Below, in pieces: positions 21,615 to 33,970 of a stretch of 64,000 bases of DNA. Numbering within the stretch: position 1 is the stretch's first letter; each line of letters begins with the position of its first letter. Origin of the DNA: Sequoia sempervirens. Lineage: Eukaryota; Streptophyta; Pinopsida; Cupressales; Cupressaceae. The stretch spans positions 62,001 through 126,000 of the forward strand of contig VDFB02262711.1 in the NCBI GenBank assembly GCA_007258455.2. Reading direction: 5' to 3'. The notes under the pieces are model-generated. The model was not told the DNA's origin. It saw nothing but the letters and a program-made list of their open reading frames with translations, and made no database searches. A program made the position numbers and the translations under genes.

Positions 21615-22799
21615 GTAGCTACAGTTAAAGAGGATCCGGAAGGCATTCGCCTTTGTGAATTGGTTGTCGTCCGTCACGCTTCGACTATATCTACCCTCAA
21701 TAATTGTATTCCACCTTTGACTGTCGATGCTATGGCATGTTCTTCATCAATACCCTCTGTGGAAGTTGTCCCCAGGGCAAGTATCAGAAATGAAGAACCA
21801 CCTAAAGCAAGAGATCCTAAATCTCCCTCATCAACTTCCCAAACAAATGCTTTCCTTGGAGATGATTGGTGTTCCCTTAAATTTTTTGAATTCTTTATTG
21901 TGGAATATAAGGTGAATCCCTCTTGCGTTAAACTTCCAAGTGCCCTTAACACAAAGGTGGATAATACTCATGCAAAGGAGAAGAAGTGTAACCCTGTTCA
22001 AGAGACCACTCCTTCCTGCACTAAGGAAAACAATCCTCCTCTTACAAAATAAATTAAAATTTGTGAGCCTGGCAAGGAAGGCGGAAGTACCCCTGTAGAA
22101 ATGTTTGACATCCGTTGGTGGAACGAAATGCTCTATGTGGATCCACCGCCTCCTGAGGTTTTGCAAACTCGCTATGGATTCGGATATGAACTCGCTTCTC
22201 AATATGGCTATGGGAAAAAATGCCTAGGGCATATCGAGCAAGGATGTCGAGCAAGTAATTCAAGTCCCCATCCTACTTAAGTCGCAATGACGCTATTTAG
22301 GACTAGGATGTTCCATTGAACAGTCTAAGAAAAAGCCTTGGTGGAGTGTTAATATGATTTCAATTGAGTCGTTAAACCTTGTTCACCCTGAGTTAATAGA
22401 GGAAAGGGAGAAAGCTGAGAAAATCCCTCTCGATGTCTTCTCTTCAGACGAATCACTAGAGGATTTTCTAGGTGCTTATTCCCTGTTGCCTCTGTATCAC
22501 CACAAAAAATGATTCTCATATTGTTTGCATAGGCAAGCATATTTCAGAGAGTTTGTATTGAGTATTAATGAGGAAGACCCTCTATCCAACACCAGTGATG
22601 ACATTGTGATACCTCATCATGAGGACCGTAACTCCCTCCTTAAGGGGGACACTTTTGAAATCTCCACGGGTCCTACATCCTTTGGAAAAGTGATCAAAAT
22701 TGGAAAATATCTCTCTTTGGAAGAAGCAGATGAACATTTTAATCTTTTACACTCTCATCTTGACATCTTCGCTTGGAAATATGAGGATATGCCCGGTAT
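21615..22799 (+). pseudogene. protease-RT linker of element D
   Basis: Pol linker. 21660-22052 is open (LVVVRHASTISTLNN, DDWCSLKFFEFFIVEYKVNP) and then breaks with many stops to about 22520. 22525-22869 is open again (REFVLSINEEDPLSN, LEEADEHFNLLHSHLDIFAWKYEDMPGID) and joins RT. LDIFAWKYEDMPGID is the conserved lead-in to RT in plant gypsy elements. Confidence 0.7.
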
Positions 22800-23640
22800 T
22801 GACGAATCTATAGTGGTTCATAATATCGTTCTAAGTCCTAATGCCAAGCCGGTTAAGCAAAAAATATGAAAGATCAATCCCAGGGTGGCATTGATGGTCA
22901 AGACTGAGATAGAGAAATGATTGAAAGCAGGCTTTATCTGTCCTATCAATTATTCCCCTTGGATTTTGAATATAGTTGTCGTTAGTAAGCCTGATGGTCG
23001 TATTCGCATATGTATCGACTTTTGAGATTTTAACAAGGCTTCTCTTAAAGATGATTTTCTGCTGCCTAATATAGATATGATTGTCGACTCGACTGCAAGC
23101 CATGCATTACTTTCCTTCATGGATGGATTATTGGGTTATAGTCAGATCCGTATTAGCCCAGATGATCAATACAAGATAGCCTTTACTACCCCACGGGGTA
23201 CTTTCTGCTATGTGGTCATGCCCTTTGGGTTAAAGAATGCGGGAGCTACTTACCAACGGGTGATGACCCTAATACTTCATGATTTTATCCACAAGATTTT
23301 AGAGGATTACGTTGATGACATATTGGAAAAATCAGTAACCCGTCAGGATCATCCCAAGAACCTTTATCTTATTTTCAAAAGACTTTGACTCTATAAAATG
23401 AGACTAAACCCCCTTAAGTGCATCTTCGACGTTGACGTCAGCAAGCTTCTGGGGTTTATAGTCTCTCATCGTGGGATTGAAGTTGACACTAAAAATATTG
23501 ATGCCATCATTAACATGCCTCCACCAAGGAATATTACCAAGTTGCAAAGTTTACAAGGGAAGATTCAGGCGATTTGTAGATTTATATCTCAATTAGCTAA
23601 TCATACCCTTCCTTTCACTTGCTTATTGAAAAAAGGATGT
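22800..23640 (+). pseudogene. reverse transcriptase of element D
   Basis: RNA-directed DNA polymerase copying the element RNA. Motifs in order: VVVSKPDGRIRICIDF (about 22976), SFMDGLLGYSQIRI (about 23115), FTTPRGTFCYVVMPFGLKNA (about 23185), and the active site YVDD at 23308-23319. The thumb follows (LNPLKCIFDVDVSKLLGFIVS) and the connection (LQSLQGKIQAICRFIS). Stops at about 22867, 22918, 23023 and 23386, and a shift at about 23640, disable it. Confidence 0.88.
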
Positions 23641-23960
23641 TCGCTTCATATGGGATGAGAAATTTCAAAAATCCTTTGAGTCAATCAAAGCCTATTTGGC
23701 CAATCCCCCCGTATTGATGTTGGCTATGCAAGATAGACCCTTTCTGCTTTACCTTGTTGCATCACCATATGCTTTGGCAACTCTTTTCGCTCAATATGAT
23801 GACACTGGGAAGGAAAGAGCGGTCTACTACATTAGTCGTATCTCGGTTGACTACGAAACCCATTATTCCTCCATGGAGAAACAATGCCTTGCTCTCATAG
23901 AAAAAATGTGCACTATCTCCTCCATGCTGAAATGCGCGTCATAGAAAAAATAGATCTTTT
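23641..23960 (+). pseudogene. gypsy RNase H of element D
   Basis: The ordinary RNase H that follows RT. After a frame change it reads RPFLLYLVASPYALATLFAQYDDTG, AVYYISRISVDYETHYSSMEKQCLALI. The first catalytic Asp is replaced (LYLVAS instead of LYxDAS), as in the degenerate RNase H of Tat elements, which acquired a second archaeal-type RNase H. That second domain lies directly downstream here. Confidence 0.75.
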
Positions 23961-24420
23961 AAGACATTTGTTTTCTAGCACTGACCTGGCAGGGAGTTTA
24001 GCGAAATGGGTTATGTTGCTTTCTGAGTTCGACATAAAGTTCATTACTCATAAATCAATAAAGGGTCAAGTGGTTGCAGATCAGTTGGTAGATGCTCCCT
24101 CACCTCGCTCCTTTCCTGGCTTGGATTTATTTATTGATGAAAACATTTTTGTAATCAATCACGACTCTGAATGGAAAATGTATTTCGACGGATCAAGATG
24201 TCAAACTAGTTCTGGAGCGGGCATGGTTCTAATATCCCTCTAGGGTAAACTAGTTCCCTTATCCTTTTGACTAGATTTCCCTTGTACCAATAACATCATT
24301 GTATCCTAGGCGACTCTGAACTTATAGTGAACTAGATAACGGGAACCTATCAAGCCAAGCAAAGTAAGTTGTCCCGGTACGGGGACCTTGCCTTGTCTTT
24401 TCTTAAATAGATCTCTTCTT
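23961..24420 (+). pseudogene. archaeal-type RNase H (aRH) of element D, internally deleted
   Basis: Second RNase H. SIKGQVVADQL (about 24059) and SEWKMYFDGSRCQTSSGAGMV (about 24169) give the first strand with catalytic Asp, followed by PCTNNI. The sequence then jumps to GDSELIVN (about 24310) and ITGTYQAKQSKLSRYG. The AEYEAL segment that carries the catalytic Glu and about 25 further residues are missing, so a deletion of about 80-100 bases removed part of the active site. Position: after RT and RNase H, before integrase. Element E has the same domain before RT. Confidence 0.75.
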
Positions 24421-24583
24421 TCACAATAGATTTAATGTCCCTATGAGAGAAAATAGACATGTTGATACCATGGTGAGTGCAGCCTCCTTGGTACCTTCTG
24501 AAGAAGATACAAAAAAATACCATTTCATGGTCCAAGTCTTGTGAACCCCCACGGTTCCTGAAGAACCTGAAGCCAAGTCCCCT

Positions 24584-25875
24584 ATGTGTTCCCATGTGGA
24601 CTCTGGTGAATGGTTTTCTAATATCTATAACTATCTAAAGACTAGAAACTTCCATGATGATGTGACAAAGAACAACCGCATTCTTGTGAGGAAGCTTTCA
24701 GTTCGCTATGTTATCTTATCTAACATCCTTTATAGGAAATCCTATAATGGCTTGCTTCTCAAGCGTCTTACCAAGGCAGAGATACCCCTTTCCCTTAAGG
24801 AAGCTCACGCAGGCTCTGGGGATGGAAATTTTGGTGGTAAATCCTTAGCAAGAAGACTAATACACATGGGATACTATAGGAAAATGATGGAACAAGATTC
24901 CTTTGACTTTGTCAAAATGTGCCCTCAATGTCAACAACACAGTCGTCTTATTTGTGCACCTTCCCAAGAGTTACAAAATCAAACTTCCCCTTAGTCGCTC
25001 ACTAAGTGGGGGTTGGATATTATTGGAAAGATATCACCTCCCTCTTCCAAGGGACATGCCTTTATCATTACCACTACAAATTACTTCATGAAGTGGGTCA
25101 AAGCTATACCACTCCGATCCACAAACGTAGAAGCTATCTGTAGTTTCCTTATGAATAACATCATTTCTCAATTTGGATTGCCTGCTACGCTTGTTTCTGA
25201 CAATGGTACACTATTTAAAAACAAGGAAGTGAAGTAGTTCCTCGAGAAATTTCACATCCAACATAGGATTTCCACACTGTTTTATCTACAATCTAATGGC
25301 CAAGCAGAAGCCTGTAATAAAACTCTTGAGCTTATTCTTCGTAAAACAGTTAACAAACATGGTAAAGATTGGCACATTCAACTAACGTATGCTTTATGGG
25401 ACTATTGCACAAGTGTTCGTACAACTACGCGAACAACGCCCTATAACCTCATGTATGGTGCCAAAGCTATCATCCCTTTGGAGTTGGAAATTTTGTCTCT
25501 ACGAGTTTCCCTTAAGGTGCTAATTGACAATGAGACCTATCGAGTTAACTGTTTGTATCAGTTGGAGATGCTCGATGAGCATCGTTTACGAGCCCTCAAA
25601 CATCTTAAAGCTTATCAAAGGTGGTTCTCTAAATAGTACAATCAAAGTGTGCTCCCTAGAACCTTTAAAATAGGGGATTTGGTTCTCTGTAAAAATCAAA
25701 GAAATGTTAATGCACCGCCCGACCAGAGAGGAAATTTTAGTCCTAACTGGTTAGGCCCTTACATTGTAATTTATGTATATGGTTCGACACCTATGGATTA
25801 TCATCTATGGATGGAACACCTTTAAAAGAACCTATTAATGCACATTTGCATCTTCGTCAATACTACGCATAGTGC
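24584..25875 (+). pseudogene. integrase of element D
   Basis: DDE integrase. The zinc-binding N-domain is at 24800-24960 (EAHAGSGDGNFGGKSLARR, HMGYYRKMM, CPQCQQH), with the first part of the HHCC pattern altered. Catalytic residues: Asp 25016 (LDIIG), Asp 25199 (VSDNGT) and Glu 25307 (GQAEACNK), with 35 residues between the last two, the canonical D-D35E spacing. The C-terminal part to about 25870 contains a GDLVLCKNQRN and LGPYIV-like chromatin/DNA-binding region. Stops at about 24991, 25237 and 25634. Confidence 0.85.
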
Positions 25876-26342
25876 CCTATGTGTCATCCATATGGTGCTC
25901 TCTCTATAAGAAGGGCAGTGGAACTACATATGTTGACATTGTTCATTAACACATTATGAGAATTTTTGTGTTATGAATGACCACATGCACGTGTGTGTGT
26001 GTCCATTAGATCATCATTAACATACAATCATGTGTGTTTATTAAATAATATTAGCATATAATGTAGGCATACATCCACATGAGAATATGACATCCTTAGC
26101 ATAAACATGTGTGAAAAAATAGAGAACATACACATCCAGATAAACAACGCCATGAGACCAGAATAGATGTATATATATACACAATGTACGTATCCAATGT
26201 CATGTACATGTATCGGGCCACTACTATAAAAAAATGAGTGGTTGTTGAATATATGTCTATACATAAAGATCTACAAGTATATATGAATGTATATGTATCT
26301 CGCTACGAAAAATGATATGCACAAAACTAATGATGAATCCCT
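25876..26342. other. spacer between D integrase and antisense gene
   Basis: About 470 bases with simple-sequence patches (GTGTGTGTGT near 25992, TATATATATA near 26170). No coding support. Confidence 0.4.
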
Positions 26343-28848
26343 GATCACTGTGGTGCATGGCTCCTAGAACCCTCTGGCTCTGGCGAATGCTCTGGAAGCC
26401 ATGGGAGAGGTTGTACGGTGGTCATGGAGTGTGAGCAATGTGAGTGTGATATAGACATAGCTGCCTACATCCCCCTGATCTCCCCCTGTAGAGAAGATAT
26501 CGTCAACTCTGCCCCTCGCAACTGATCACGCAGTCGTTGAATATCTATTGGGATCATAGTCGTCAGTTGTTCACCGAGGTCATCAAGATGAATCTAGAGG
26601 GCATCACACGCCTGCTCAACAGCATCAACCCTCCTCATTGTCGTATCTCTCTTGGCGAGTGCCATCTGCAGCTCCCTCAACAGCTAGTCATGTTTCCCTC
26701 AGATAGTTGTCAACTCTGCAGTGAGCTGGACAATCTCTATGCCCCGCTCCTCGTAAGTAGTTCGTAGGTGTGCAACCAGCTCAAAGCTGGGGGCATGACG
26801 TCCCACAGATGTTGGTTGGTACGCCTCGAGAACTAATCCCTAAATCTATACAATAGGGGCAACCTCTAAAATACACTGAGCTATGAGCCCAATCCATCCC
26901 TGTACATCCTCTACAACTACAAAGAAAGAAAAAGGTATCAGTATCGCATGGCATGTATAGATACATATATCATAAAACTAAAAGTACAAAACATAAATAA
27001 TGAATCATGTATACCTGGGTCCCCTGGCTATCATGACGGGTCAAGGTGAGGATCAGTGCTCACACCTGCACCGCCAACCTCGGTGGCCACTCCTGGTCCC
27101 ACTAGCACCACAGCTACAAAAGAAGAGGGTGGTGTCGAAGAGATAGGTGTAGCTGGTGGGGGATCTGACCTCCTCCACTGCCTTGGCCTCGGTACTACTA
27201 CCTCCTCCTCCTATGGTGCCTCCTCCTCCCTGACCTGTTATCGGCCTCTCCTCTTGTCTTACGGCAGTTGGGAGGGCAAGTCCTCATGTAGACCAGGATC
27301 TCCTCTCAGAGTATCATCACTGAACACAAGAGCAAGATGATGCCTCTCCCACCACCATGTGAAGTCAACTTCCACTCTGACATTGTCTACCGTCGATACA
27401 GGCAGTAGATCATAGTCAGGCTCATCATCATCAAAGGGGACAATATCAGTAATAGTGGGGCGAGGGCAATCCCCAACCCTCGCTGCACTCCTATGGGCCC
27501 TAGCGTAAGTGGGCATATCTGCCTGTATGGTATTGGTTAGCTATGCTGCCACATGACTCGACTCCAGTAATAAGGTACTATAACAAAATCCCTCTGGCCG
27601 ACCAAAAAGCAATCTCGCTACAGGTTCCTTAGGAACCTGTTGTCATCCACCCACTTGAAAAATTGGTAGGGTCTCCATCAGACCCTATCCACAGTGAGAG
27701 TGTCAAACTGTAGCCACCAAAACTATAGGCCTCCAAATCTCCACTAGCCCATCATGTCATACTAGTGGGCCATGGGGATCCGATATGACCGTCGCTGGGG
27801 AAAACCAACTAGTCCAGTGCATATGATGTGGACAAAGGCCCACACCTGCAAAAGTGTGCACACTGCGAGGCTGCAGTACTCATAGTGTACGTACCGGCCT
27901 AACTCCTGGTAGAGGTGCGCAAGCATGTTGTGCCCCCAGGAAAAAATGATCTTGTGCTCCACCATCTCCCTGATAGTATAGACAAGGCCCTCATGTAGGT
28001 GTGAGCCTCACTCGTCTGTCGCAATTCAGAAGGCAACGGTAACAACCATGACTCAGCAGTGTTGTGGTCCTTGCATGATCATACTAGTGCATGTAGATAT
28101 GACCTGTGTCATCATCATCAGTCCTCCCTGTGCAGTAGAGGATGCCCTCTGATCGCTCCCATGTTGATCGCATATCGTCGAGAGCCACCCGCCATCTGCG
28201 GATGGGTAGCCCGAGGATCCGATAGATGTCCTCAAGAGTAACGGTCATCTCTTCACATGGTAGTTGGAACGATGATGTAGTGGCATCCCATCACTCCATA
28301 AGGGTTATTAGCATCCACTCGTGCTATCTAATCTTCGGCATGGTGAACACATGCCAGAGACCGACCCGCTCTAAGAGTGTGACCTCATCATCTGATAGGC
28401 GGTCCCTCTACTCACGAACAAGCCGAAATGCTCACCCTCCAAGATGCTCTCGAATCTTCGGTACTCCTACCAAAAAGTAACCAAAATTTTTGAATCAAAA
28501 CATTAGAATTTTGCATCAAAAAAAGAAAAATAGTTAAGACTTATGCGTGACGCGTAGACGTCTGCACGCCACGCATACATCCCCTGACTACCATGATTGC
28601 CTCGAAGACAACAACACATCTTTGAGATGACAGTGTGCATATAAGACTACAGCGCCTATCGAGAACGACAACGCAATTTTTGGATGAGGGTGTGCCTGTG
28701 CACCTCGCCAATGGGAAAATTCTAAAAAATACATAAAAATTACAACAAATGAGAGTTTGTGGCCTACTTGGTCCACCTTGTGACCCTCGGTGATGTCCCG
28801 ACATAGCTGCTCCAGCCTCGGCTCCTCGTACTCTCTCCTGCTAGGCAT
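26343..28848 (-). pseudogene. captured plant mobile domain (PMD/MAIN-like) gene, antisense in element D
   Basis: Read on the minus strand from ATG 28848 (MPSRREYEEPRLEQLCRDI). A possible intron follows (about 28790-28490), then one frame over about 28480-28030: LSDDEVTLLERVGLWHVF, MPKIR, then LPCEEMTVTLEDIYRILGLPI, the hallmark of the aminotransferase-like plant mobile domain. 27965-27540 continues (HNMLAHLYQELGRYV, LQVWAFVHIICTG, GFPQRRSYRIPMAHWYDM). 27516-27259 is an acidic hinge (DIVPFDDDEPDYDLLP, VDFTWWWERHHL), followed by a Gly/Ser/Pro-rich stretch. 26960-26343 is a helical, coiled-coil-like tail (FELVAHLRTTYEERGIEIVQ, IDIQRLRDQLRGAELTIS) ending in a Ser/His/Pro tail. PMD proteins (MAIN/MAIL family) act in gene silencing and genome stability and are known passengers of transposons. 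Several stops (for example about 28448, 28420 and 28340) suggest it is dead. Confidence 0.78.
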
Positions 28849-28928
28849 TTTGTTGACTTTTCTCTCACAAAAGTCAACAATTTGCTTGCGATGAATAGTG
28901 AAAATGACCCTTCTAGGGGCCCACCTAG

Positions 28929-28938
28929 GTATATATAG
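28929..28938 (-). promoter_or_regulatory. TATA box of the antisense PMD gene
   Basis: CTATATATAC on the minus strand, about 85 bases before the ATG at 28848. Spacing is suitable for a short 5' UTR. Suggests the captured gene came with, or gained, its own promoter instead of using the LTR. Confidence 0.5.
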
Positions 28939-29358
28939 GCCCCCTGGGGCCCATTTTTCCTAAGACTTGTGGCTTCCCGGTTTCTCCTAAATTTTCCCCA
29001 CTAGGCTAGGGGAAAACTCAGGAGGGGGCATAAGGTCATCTCTTGATCATATTTTTCTTCTGAATCGATGACTTTTTTCTTGATCATTCCTCTCTTCATG
29101 GTAGCTTTCTTCTGATTTTTTGACACTGACCTAAAATTTGAGTTTTGCAAGTTAGAACCTTGAACAGTTTTTGTGATCATTCTGATACTGTTTGTTGAGC
29201 TCGGACGCTGGGGGAACCTTTAGTTCTGGTTAGCTCGGCTATAGTAGCCACTATGGTCTCTCTCTGTTGGCACGCAAATATGTAAAATTAAAAACTTCGT
29301 GTAAAAAATTTCTTTTTCTACTTTAGTGACGCTGATTATTTCCAAAATCAAGCCCACT
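28939..29358. other. region between antisense gene and D polypurine tract
   Basis: No coding region. Presumed upstream region of the antisense gene and 3' leader of D. Confidence 0.4.
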
Positions 29359-29373
29359 AAAGTGGGGGAAAAA
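29359..29373 (+). other. polypurine tract of element D
   Basis: AAAGTGGGGGAAAAA immediately before the TG of the 3' LTR at 29374. Nearly the same as A's PPT at 6071-6085. Confidence 0.85.
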
Positions 29374-29703
29374 TGTAATATCATAGATTTGCACCTAGGG
29401 GTAATTCCATATTTTGACATTTATGCCTAGCATTTATGGCACCTTCAGATATTAATGACAAAATCCCATGGATTGGAATTTCATGATTTTGACTTCATGT
29501 GGACAAGTGGCTGAGCAACAGAAGCCTGGCGACGCATTTTCTGAGAAAATAAGCTTTGGATGTCTGTGTGGCACACTAGAATCCTGTCTGTTTCCCAAGT
29601 TCAAAACACATAATCTAGAAGGTTAACCCTTGAGACATGTGTCCTGGCAGTTACACTTTGAAAGTAACAGCTCTTTGCCGCCCTTGCAAGCCTAAAAACC
29701 TCT
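29374..29703 (+). mobile_element. 3' LTR of element D, first part
   Basis: Matches 19318-19660 of the 5' LTR and stops abruptly at 29703, where element E begins. The last five bases CCTCT (29699-29703) are E's target duplication. Confidence 0.9.
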
Positions 29704-30099
29704 TGTTATGCCTTGCATAAGCACCCCATTTTATTCTGGAACAAAATGGGTCCCCCTTTTTCTTTTGTTTTCTTTGCCTTTGGTTGTCTGGATTGGTTGT
29801 AGGAATTCCTTTGTTTTCCTCCTAAGTCTGTCTTTTGTTCTGTCATATTTGGTTCTACCTCAGCTGGAGTTGGGTTCCTTTTGTTAAAACTAATGAAATG
29901 ATGAAAAAAATATATGCTTCTGAGGACTAATGGAGACATTGTTTTGCAGGATTAAATCATGCCCCTGATGCATTCCTTAAAGGAGTCACTAGGAAAGCAT
30001 ACCTCAATTGGATTTGGCATAAAATTCCTCAAAGAAGAGAGTCAGTGAGACCCTCTTGTTGTCTTTCTGACTAGCAGTGCGTTCTATTCATTTGAAATA

Positions 30100-30760
30100 C
30101 AACGGTCGCCCAGACATTTCAGTCGCCATGAGTTTTTATGTAACTCGCCGACTGGAATGAGGTCTCGCCGAAACGAGGTGGCTTCGGAGTAAGGTCCTGC
30201 CGATAAATGAAAGTCTGGCCGATAGTTGTTCACAAGGCCGTCAGCGGGGAGAAAGATTTGCATTCGCTATGAGGTTTGGCCGAATGGTGGAAGTCTCGGC
30301 AAAAGGGTTTGCTTCGGGGTGATGTCTCCCCGACAGGGTAAAGTCTCGCCGAAATGTTTGGCGCTCAGGGAGATGTCTCGTTGATGGTTGTTAGTCCCAC
30401 CGAAGGATTCTCCCTTCGATGTAATGTTTTGAGCTCGGGGAGATGTTTGGCCGAGAGAATGAGGTCTTGCTGAAATTAAAGAAGGGTGGCTCGATGTAAT
30501 GTCTCACCGACCAATGGAAGTCTCGCCAAAGGTTTGTGGCTTTGGTATGACATCTTGTTAACTAAGGGGAGTCTTGCCAATAGTGATGGACTTTCCAATG
30601 GAAAAGGATATCGGTATGACTCTTAGCGCCCGCTATAACCTCTTGCCGATAGCGATTGTCTTGGTGATAATTTTGGGATATTGCTATGACTCTGGCCACT
30701 CGCTATGAACTCTTGCCGACAGTTGTATGTTATGCTGATGTTGATGTGAAGTATAATCAC
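30100..30760 (+). repeat. degenerate GTCTCGCCGA repeat array in E 5' LTR
   Basis: At least fifteen variants of (A/G)GTCT(C/T)GCCGA or TGCCGATAG spaced about 20-60 bases apart, for example at 30157, 30197, 30215, 30285, 30343, 30505 and 30575. Same order in the 3' LTR at 40440-41100. Upstream of the TATA box, so in U3. Confidence 0.6.
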
Positions 30761-31373
30761 ATTGGGGAGACACGGCTAGTGTCTCATCGACATGCGATTA
30801 TGTCTAAGGAACTTTTTACCCCCCTAAAAAGCTTTCGTGGCATGTGTTCCACCAATCAAAGGAGGCTGAGGATGAATCATTGGCAATTTGACTGTGGTGA
30901 CCATCCTATGAAGAAGATCAACAGAGCGTGAACGACATGGATATTACTTTGAGATCAAAAGTGATGGAGCAGCTCGGTGAATAATGGTGTGGGGATCTAA
31001 CATGAGATTCAGATGTTGTTTCCAAAGGAGGTTAACATGCAGAAGATCTGAAAGGAAGAAGAGGCCACGAGTCTCAGTGACAGCTGGGATCTCTACTGGC
31101 AAAGATCTACATTTATGATGGTGCTCCAAAACATTCAAGGTAGCTCTGATGGAAGTTCGAAGGTGGACACGGAGGCCAGAAGTTATTGTGATGGTTGCAA
31201 AAGATCTAAGGGCTACTCTTAAGGGTGCTCCTTCACCGACATGGACACCGGGGATGCACATTTAATGCATCGGGAGCTTTATTCCAAAAGATCTAAGGGT
31301 CGACCCTTCTGTAACAGACTAATATTTTTGTAAACCCTAAAGCAGGGGCTAGCACATTCTTTTTGGCACGTTC

Positions 31374-31382
31374 TATATATAT
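31374..31382 (+). promoter_or_regulatory. TATA box of E 5' LTR
   Basis: TATATATAT in TTCTATATATATGG, conserved in the 3' LTR at 41629-41637. It is followed about 55 bases on by a purine-rich GAGTAGAGGATAGATAGAGA tract that would be leader RNA. Confidence 0.65.
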
Positions 31383-32219
31383 GGCATTTTTGCCTCTTTT
31401 TAGAGATACAGGGTAGAGTAGAGGATAGATAGAGATTTCAGAGAAAGAGTAGAGAAAAAGGAGATACATAGAGAGAGATAGATTTTGAACAGTAGGAATT
31501 TTTTGAAAGTAGAGAAACTTAAGAGTAGAATAGAGTAGGAGCTAGATTCAGTAGAGGTAGTAATGTATCTTTCAAGTTTTCTTAGTGTAGATGGAGATGA
31601 TTTGAAGACATGGATTTTCTATACACTGGTGATTATGCCAGATTTGTAAGTGTTACTTATCTGTTTCACCAACAGTAGAAGCAACCAAACTTAAATCTAC
31701 TTCATATTGTGTTTCAGAATGGTAGTTATCTTGGGTTAATCATTTGATTTGCAAAGCTTTCAAGGAATGAAATTTTATTTTATGTTTTGTCTAAATGGTG
31801 ATTTACAATCTGTTGTTGAAGTTAGCACTATGAATGAATGAAACTCTGTGTTAATCACAAGTTAATTTTGTTCTCCAGTTTTAGTTAGCAATTCCTTGAA
31901 AGGTAACAAGTCTGGTTAAGTTGGATGAATTATCATTCTCTTCAGTTCCAAAGCTTTGATATATCTTTTTCTGTTTCTTTAAAAACCCAGTTAAAGTAGG
32001 TTTGAATTTATGTTTGATCTTAGAACAATCCAGAAGCTCAACACCAGCAGGCCCCTTGAACATTATAGTTCACATCAACCATTGAGTGAAATCAGCACAA
32101 ACGAGAACCGATTACCAAGACCTTGGGAGTTAGATATCCATGCATTATTCTTTCTCTTTCAGGAGAGAAGAATAGTAATATTTTGTTTACTGTTGTTGTG
32201 CTCATCTGACCCATCAATA

Positions 32220-32245
32220 GAAAAATGGTGCTAGAAGGAGGGCCT
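32220..32245 (+). other. candidate primer-binding site of element E
   Basis: TGGTGCTAGAAGGAG at 32226, a few bases inside the LTR edge, starts with the TGG expected to pair with the tRNA 3' CCA. I cannot name the tRNA, and it overlaps the first codons of the gag frame. Confidence 0.4.
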
Positions 32246-33970
32246 TGCTCTCAGAGCAAACTGGATAATACTGGGTTTTTCTCACCAGAGAGGTCCCATA
32301 GAGTTCTTCGATCAGCTAAAAATTCACCACCTTTGATAGAACTCAAGACCCCAATAAGACACAAGATTCACAAGACTGGGGCAACCATCATACCACCCTT
32401 GTCAGCTCCGCTCACTCTACCAAGATTTTCACCAATACCCCAGTGGATACCTATCAATCCACCACCGAATCCATCTCAAGTGCCATCACAGCTGGTTCAA
32501 CCCATCCAACAGCTAGCTCAACCACCACTACCACTACCAATGGCATTTTTTTAGAATAATCCCTCTCCATTGGGGACTATTCCTGGAGGCTTTCATGATA
32601 TGCCTAAGAATCCTGAGAAATTATGTCCCAAATACATTCATGGTGAATCAAGGAGTGTTGAAGAGAACATACAAGCTTTTAAGGATGCTTGTACCAGAGC
32701 TCAGATAGCTCACGATGATGTAGTTTGTAGGTTGTTCCCTTATTCCTTAGGGGATATGGCGTACAACTGGTATCTTAATCTTCCACAAGGTTCTATTCTG
32801 AGATGGATAGACTTGGAGAATGCTTTCATTAATTAGTTCAGATTTTATGTGGATCCAGCCCTTTTGTTCCACCAATTTGCTACCATTAGGAAGGAGCCAT
32901 GTGAATCCTTGCCCTTGTTTAATACTAGGTTTCAACAAATGTATAGGAGACTACAGGACCCCTATCTAGTTGTTGAGAATAGTGCCATTCAAGCATACTT
33001 TAGAGTTATAGACCCTTTGATTGGATTATTCCTACAAAGGACATATCAACCAGCAAATATTGATTCCATGTCCAAAGTCTATCATCTAGCCATTAAGCTG
33101 CAACAACAAATTAGTTTTCAACAAGGAAGTTTGGAAGGAGGTTTTCCTTCAATGGGGTATCAGATGTCTAGCCCAACCCCTTTATTCAATACTGTCCCAG
33201 GGATGTCTCCTTCCCATTATGGACCTATGTCTGAGTTGCAAACTCAATCACCTGTTCCATTCTTTTCCAATGGAACTTCTGACTTCTTTCAACAATCACA
33301 GGCTCATCATAGTCTGCATGGTCATCATAACCAAGCTAGAACACCAAATCATGCCAGTCAGCCACTTGTTGCTAAGAGTGTTGAAAGTGAAAAGACATTC
33401 CAACTCACAAACGAGGTGGAGACCTTAAATAAAACTCTGTCTCAAGTCACAAATGACATGGCTCAGCTTAGATTGAACCCTTCTCAAAATCAAGGTAATT
33501 ATCCGAATCAGAGCAATAACAATCAGGGTAGTTACTCGAACAACTACAATCATAGCCAAAGAAATTATCAAGGCCAAAAATCCCCTAACCAAGGATATCA
33601 AAACCAGAATAGAGGATATAACCAGAGGCCAAATAACAACCGACAATGGAATACAGGGCCAAATAACGGAGGAGTTTCTCACAATTATCACGCTAATGAG
33701 GACAAGACACATACTGCAAATGTGGCTGACCTTAATTTTATGACTAATTGGTGCAGGTTGCATGATACTGCAACCCATTCCGAGGTAAACTGCCATGAAA
33801 TGGAGAAATTCGTGAAGATGGCATAGGCAGATGCCCAAACGTTCCAAGGGAATTCAAATAAAGAAGGTGGCTCAGTAGATACAGCAATGACTTATGACCT
33901 CTTTGAGGAAGAACCTTCATTCCCAATGAAAAATGAGAATGAACCAGACGAAGATATGTATGATGCCCAA
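32225..33970 (+). pseudogene. gag of element E
   Basis: Frame MVLEGGPCSQSKLDN onward stays in one reading frame through gag and protease to 34837, broken only by stops at about 32552, 32834, 33824, 34007, 34190 and 34535. A Pro-rich N-terminus is followed by the gag core 32620-33100 (YIHGESRSVEENIQAFKDA, RLFPYSLGDMAYNWYLNLP, WIDLENAFIN*FRFYVDP, RKEPCESLPLFNTRFQ). A Gln/Asn/His-rich low-complexity region follows (33100-33700). The finger is non-canonical: NWCRLHDTATHSEVNCHEM (C-x2-H-x5-H-x4-C). Two stops clearly stand for Gln (IN*FRF, MA*ADAQ), a CAG to TAG change. Apart from these it is the best-preserved gag here. Confidence 0.88.

Larger units (their letters stand above)
29704..32219 (+). 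mobile_element. 5' LTR of gypsy element E
   Basis: About 2.5 kb, TGTTATGCCTTGCATAAG to about ACCCATCAATA. Direct repeat of 40030-42472. By eye there are roughly 14 differences in the first 215 aligned bases, fewer than in D, in agreement with E having inserted into D. Compared with the 3' LTR it has an extra segment of about 75-85 bases around 31000-31085. Contains the GCCGA-rich repeat array and a TATA box. The inner edge is uncertain by a few bases. Confidence 0.9.

Noticed and set aside
27056..27340. + strand Thr/Ser-rich ORF at 27056 as a gene
   Set aside because: Antisense shadow of the low-complexity hinge of the PMD gene.
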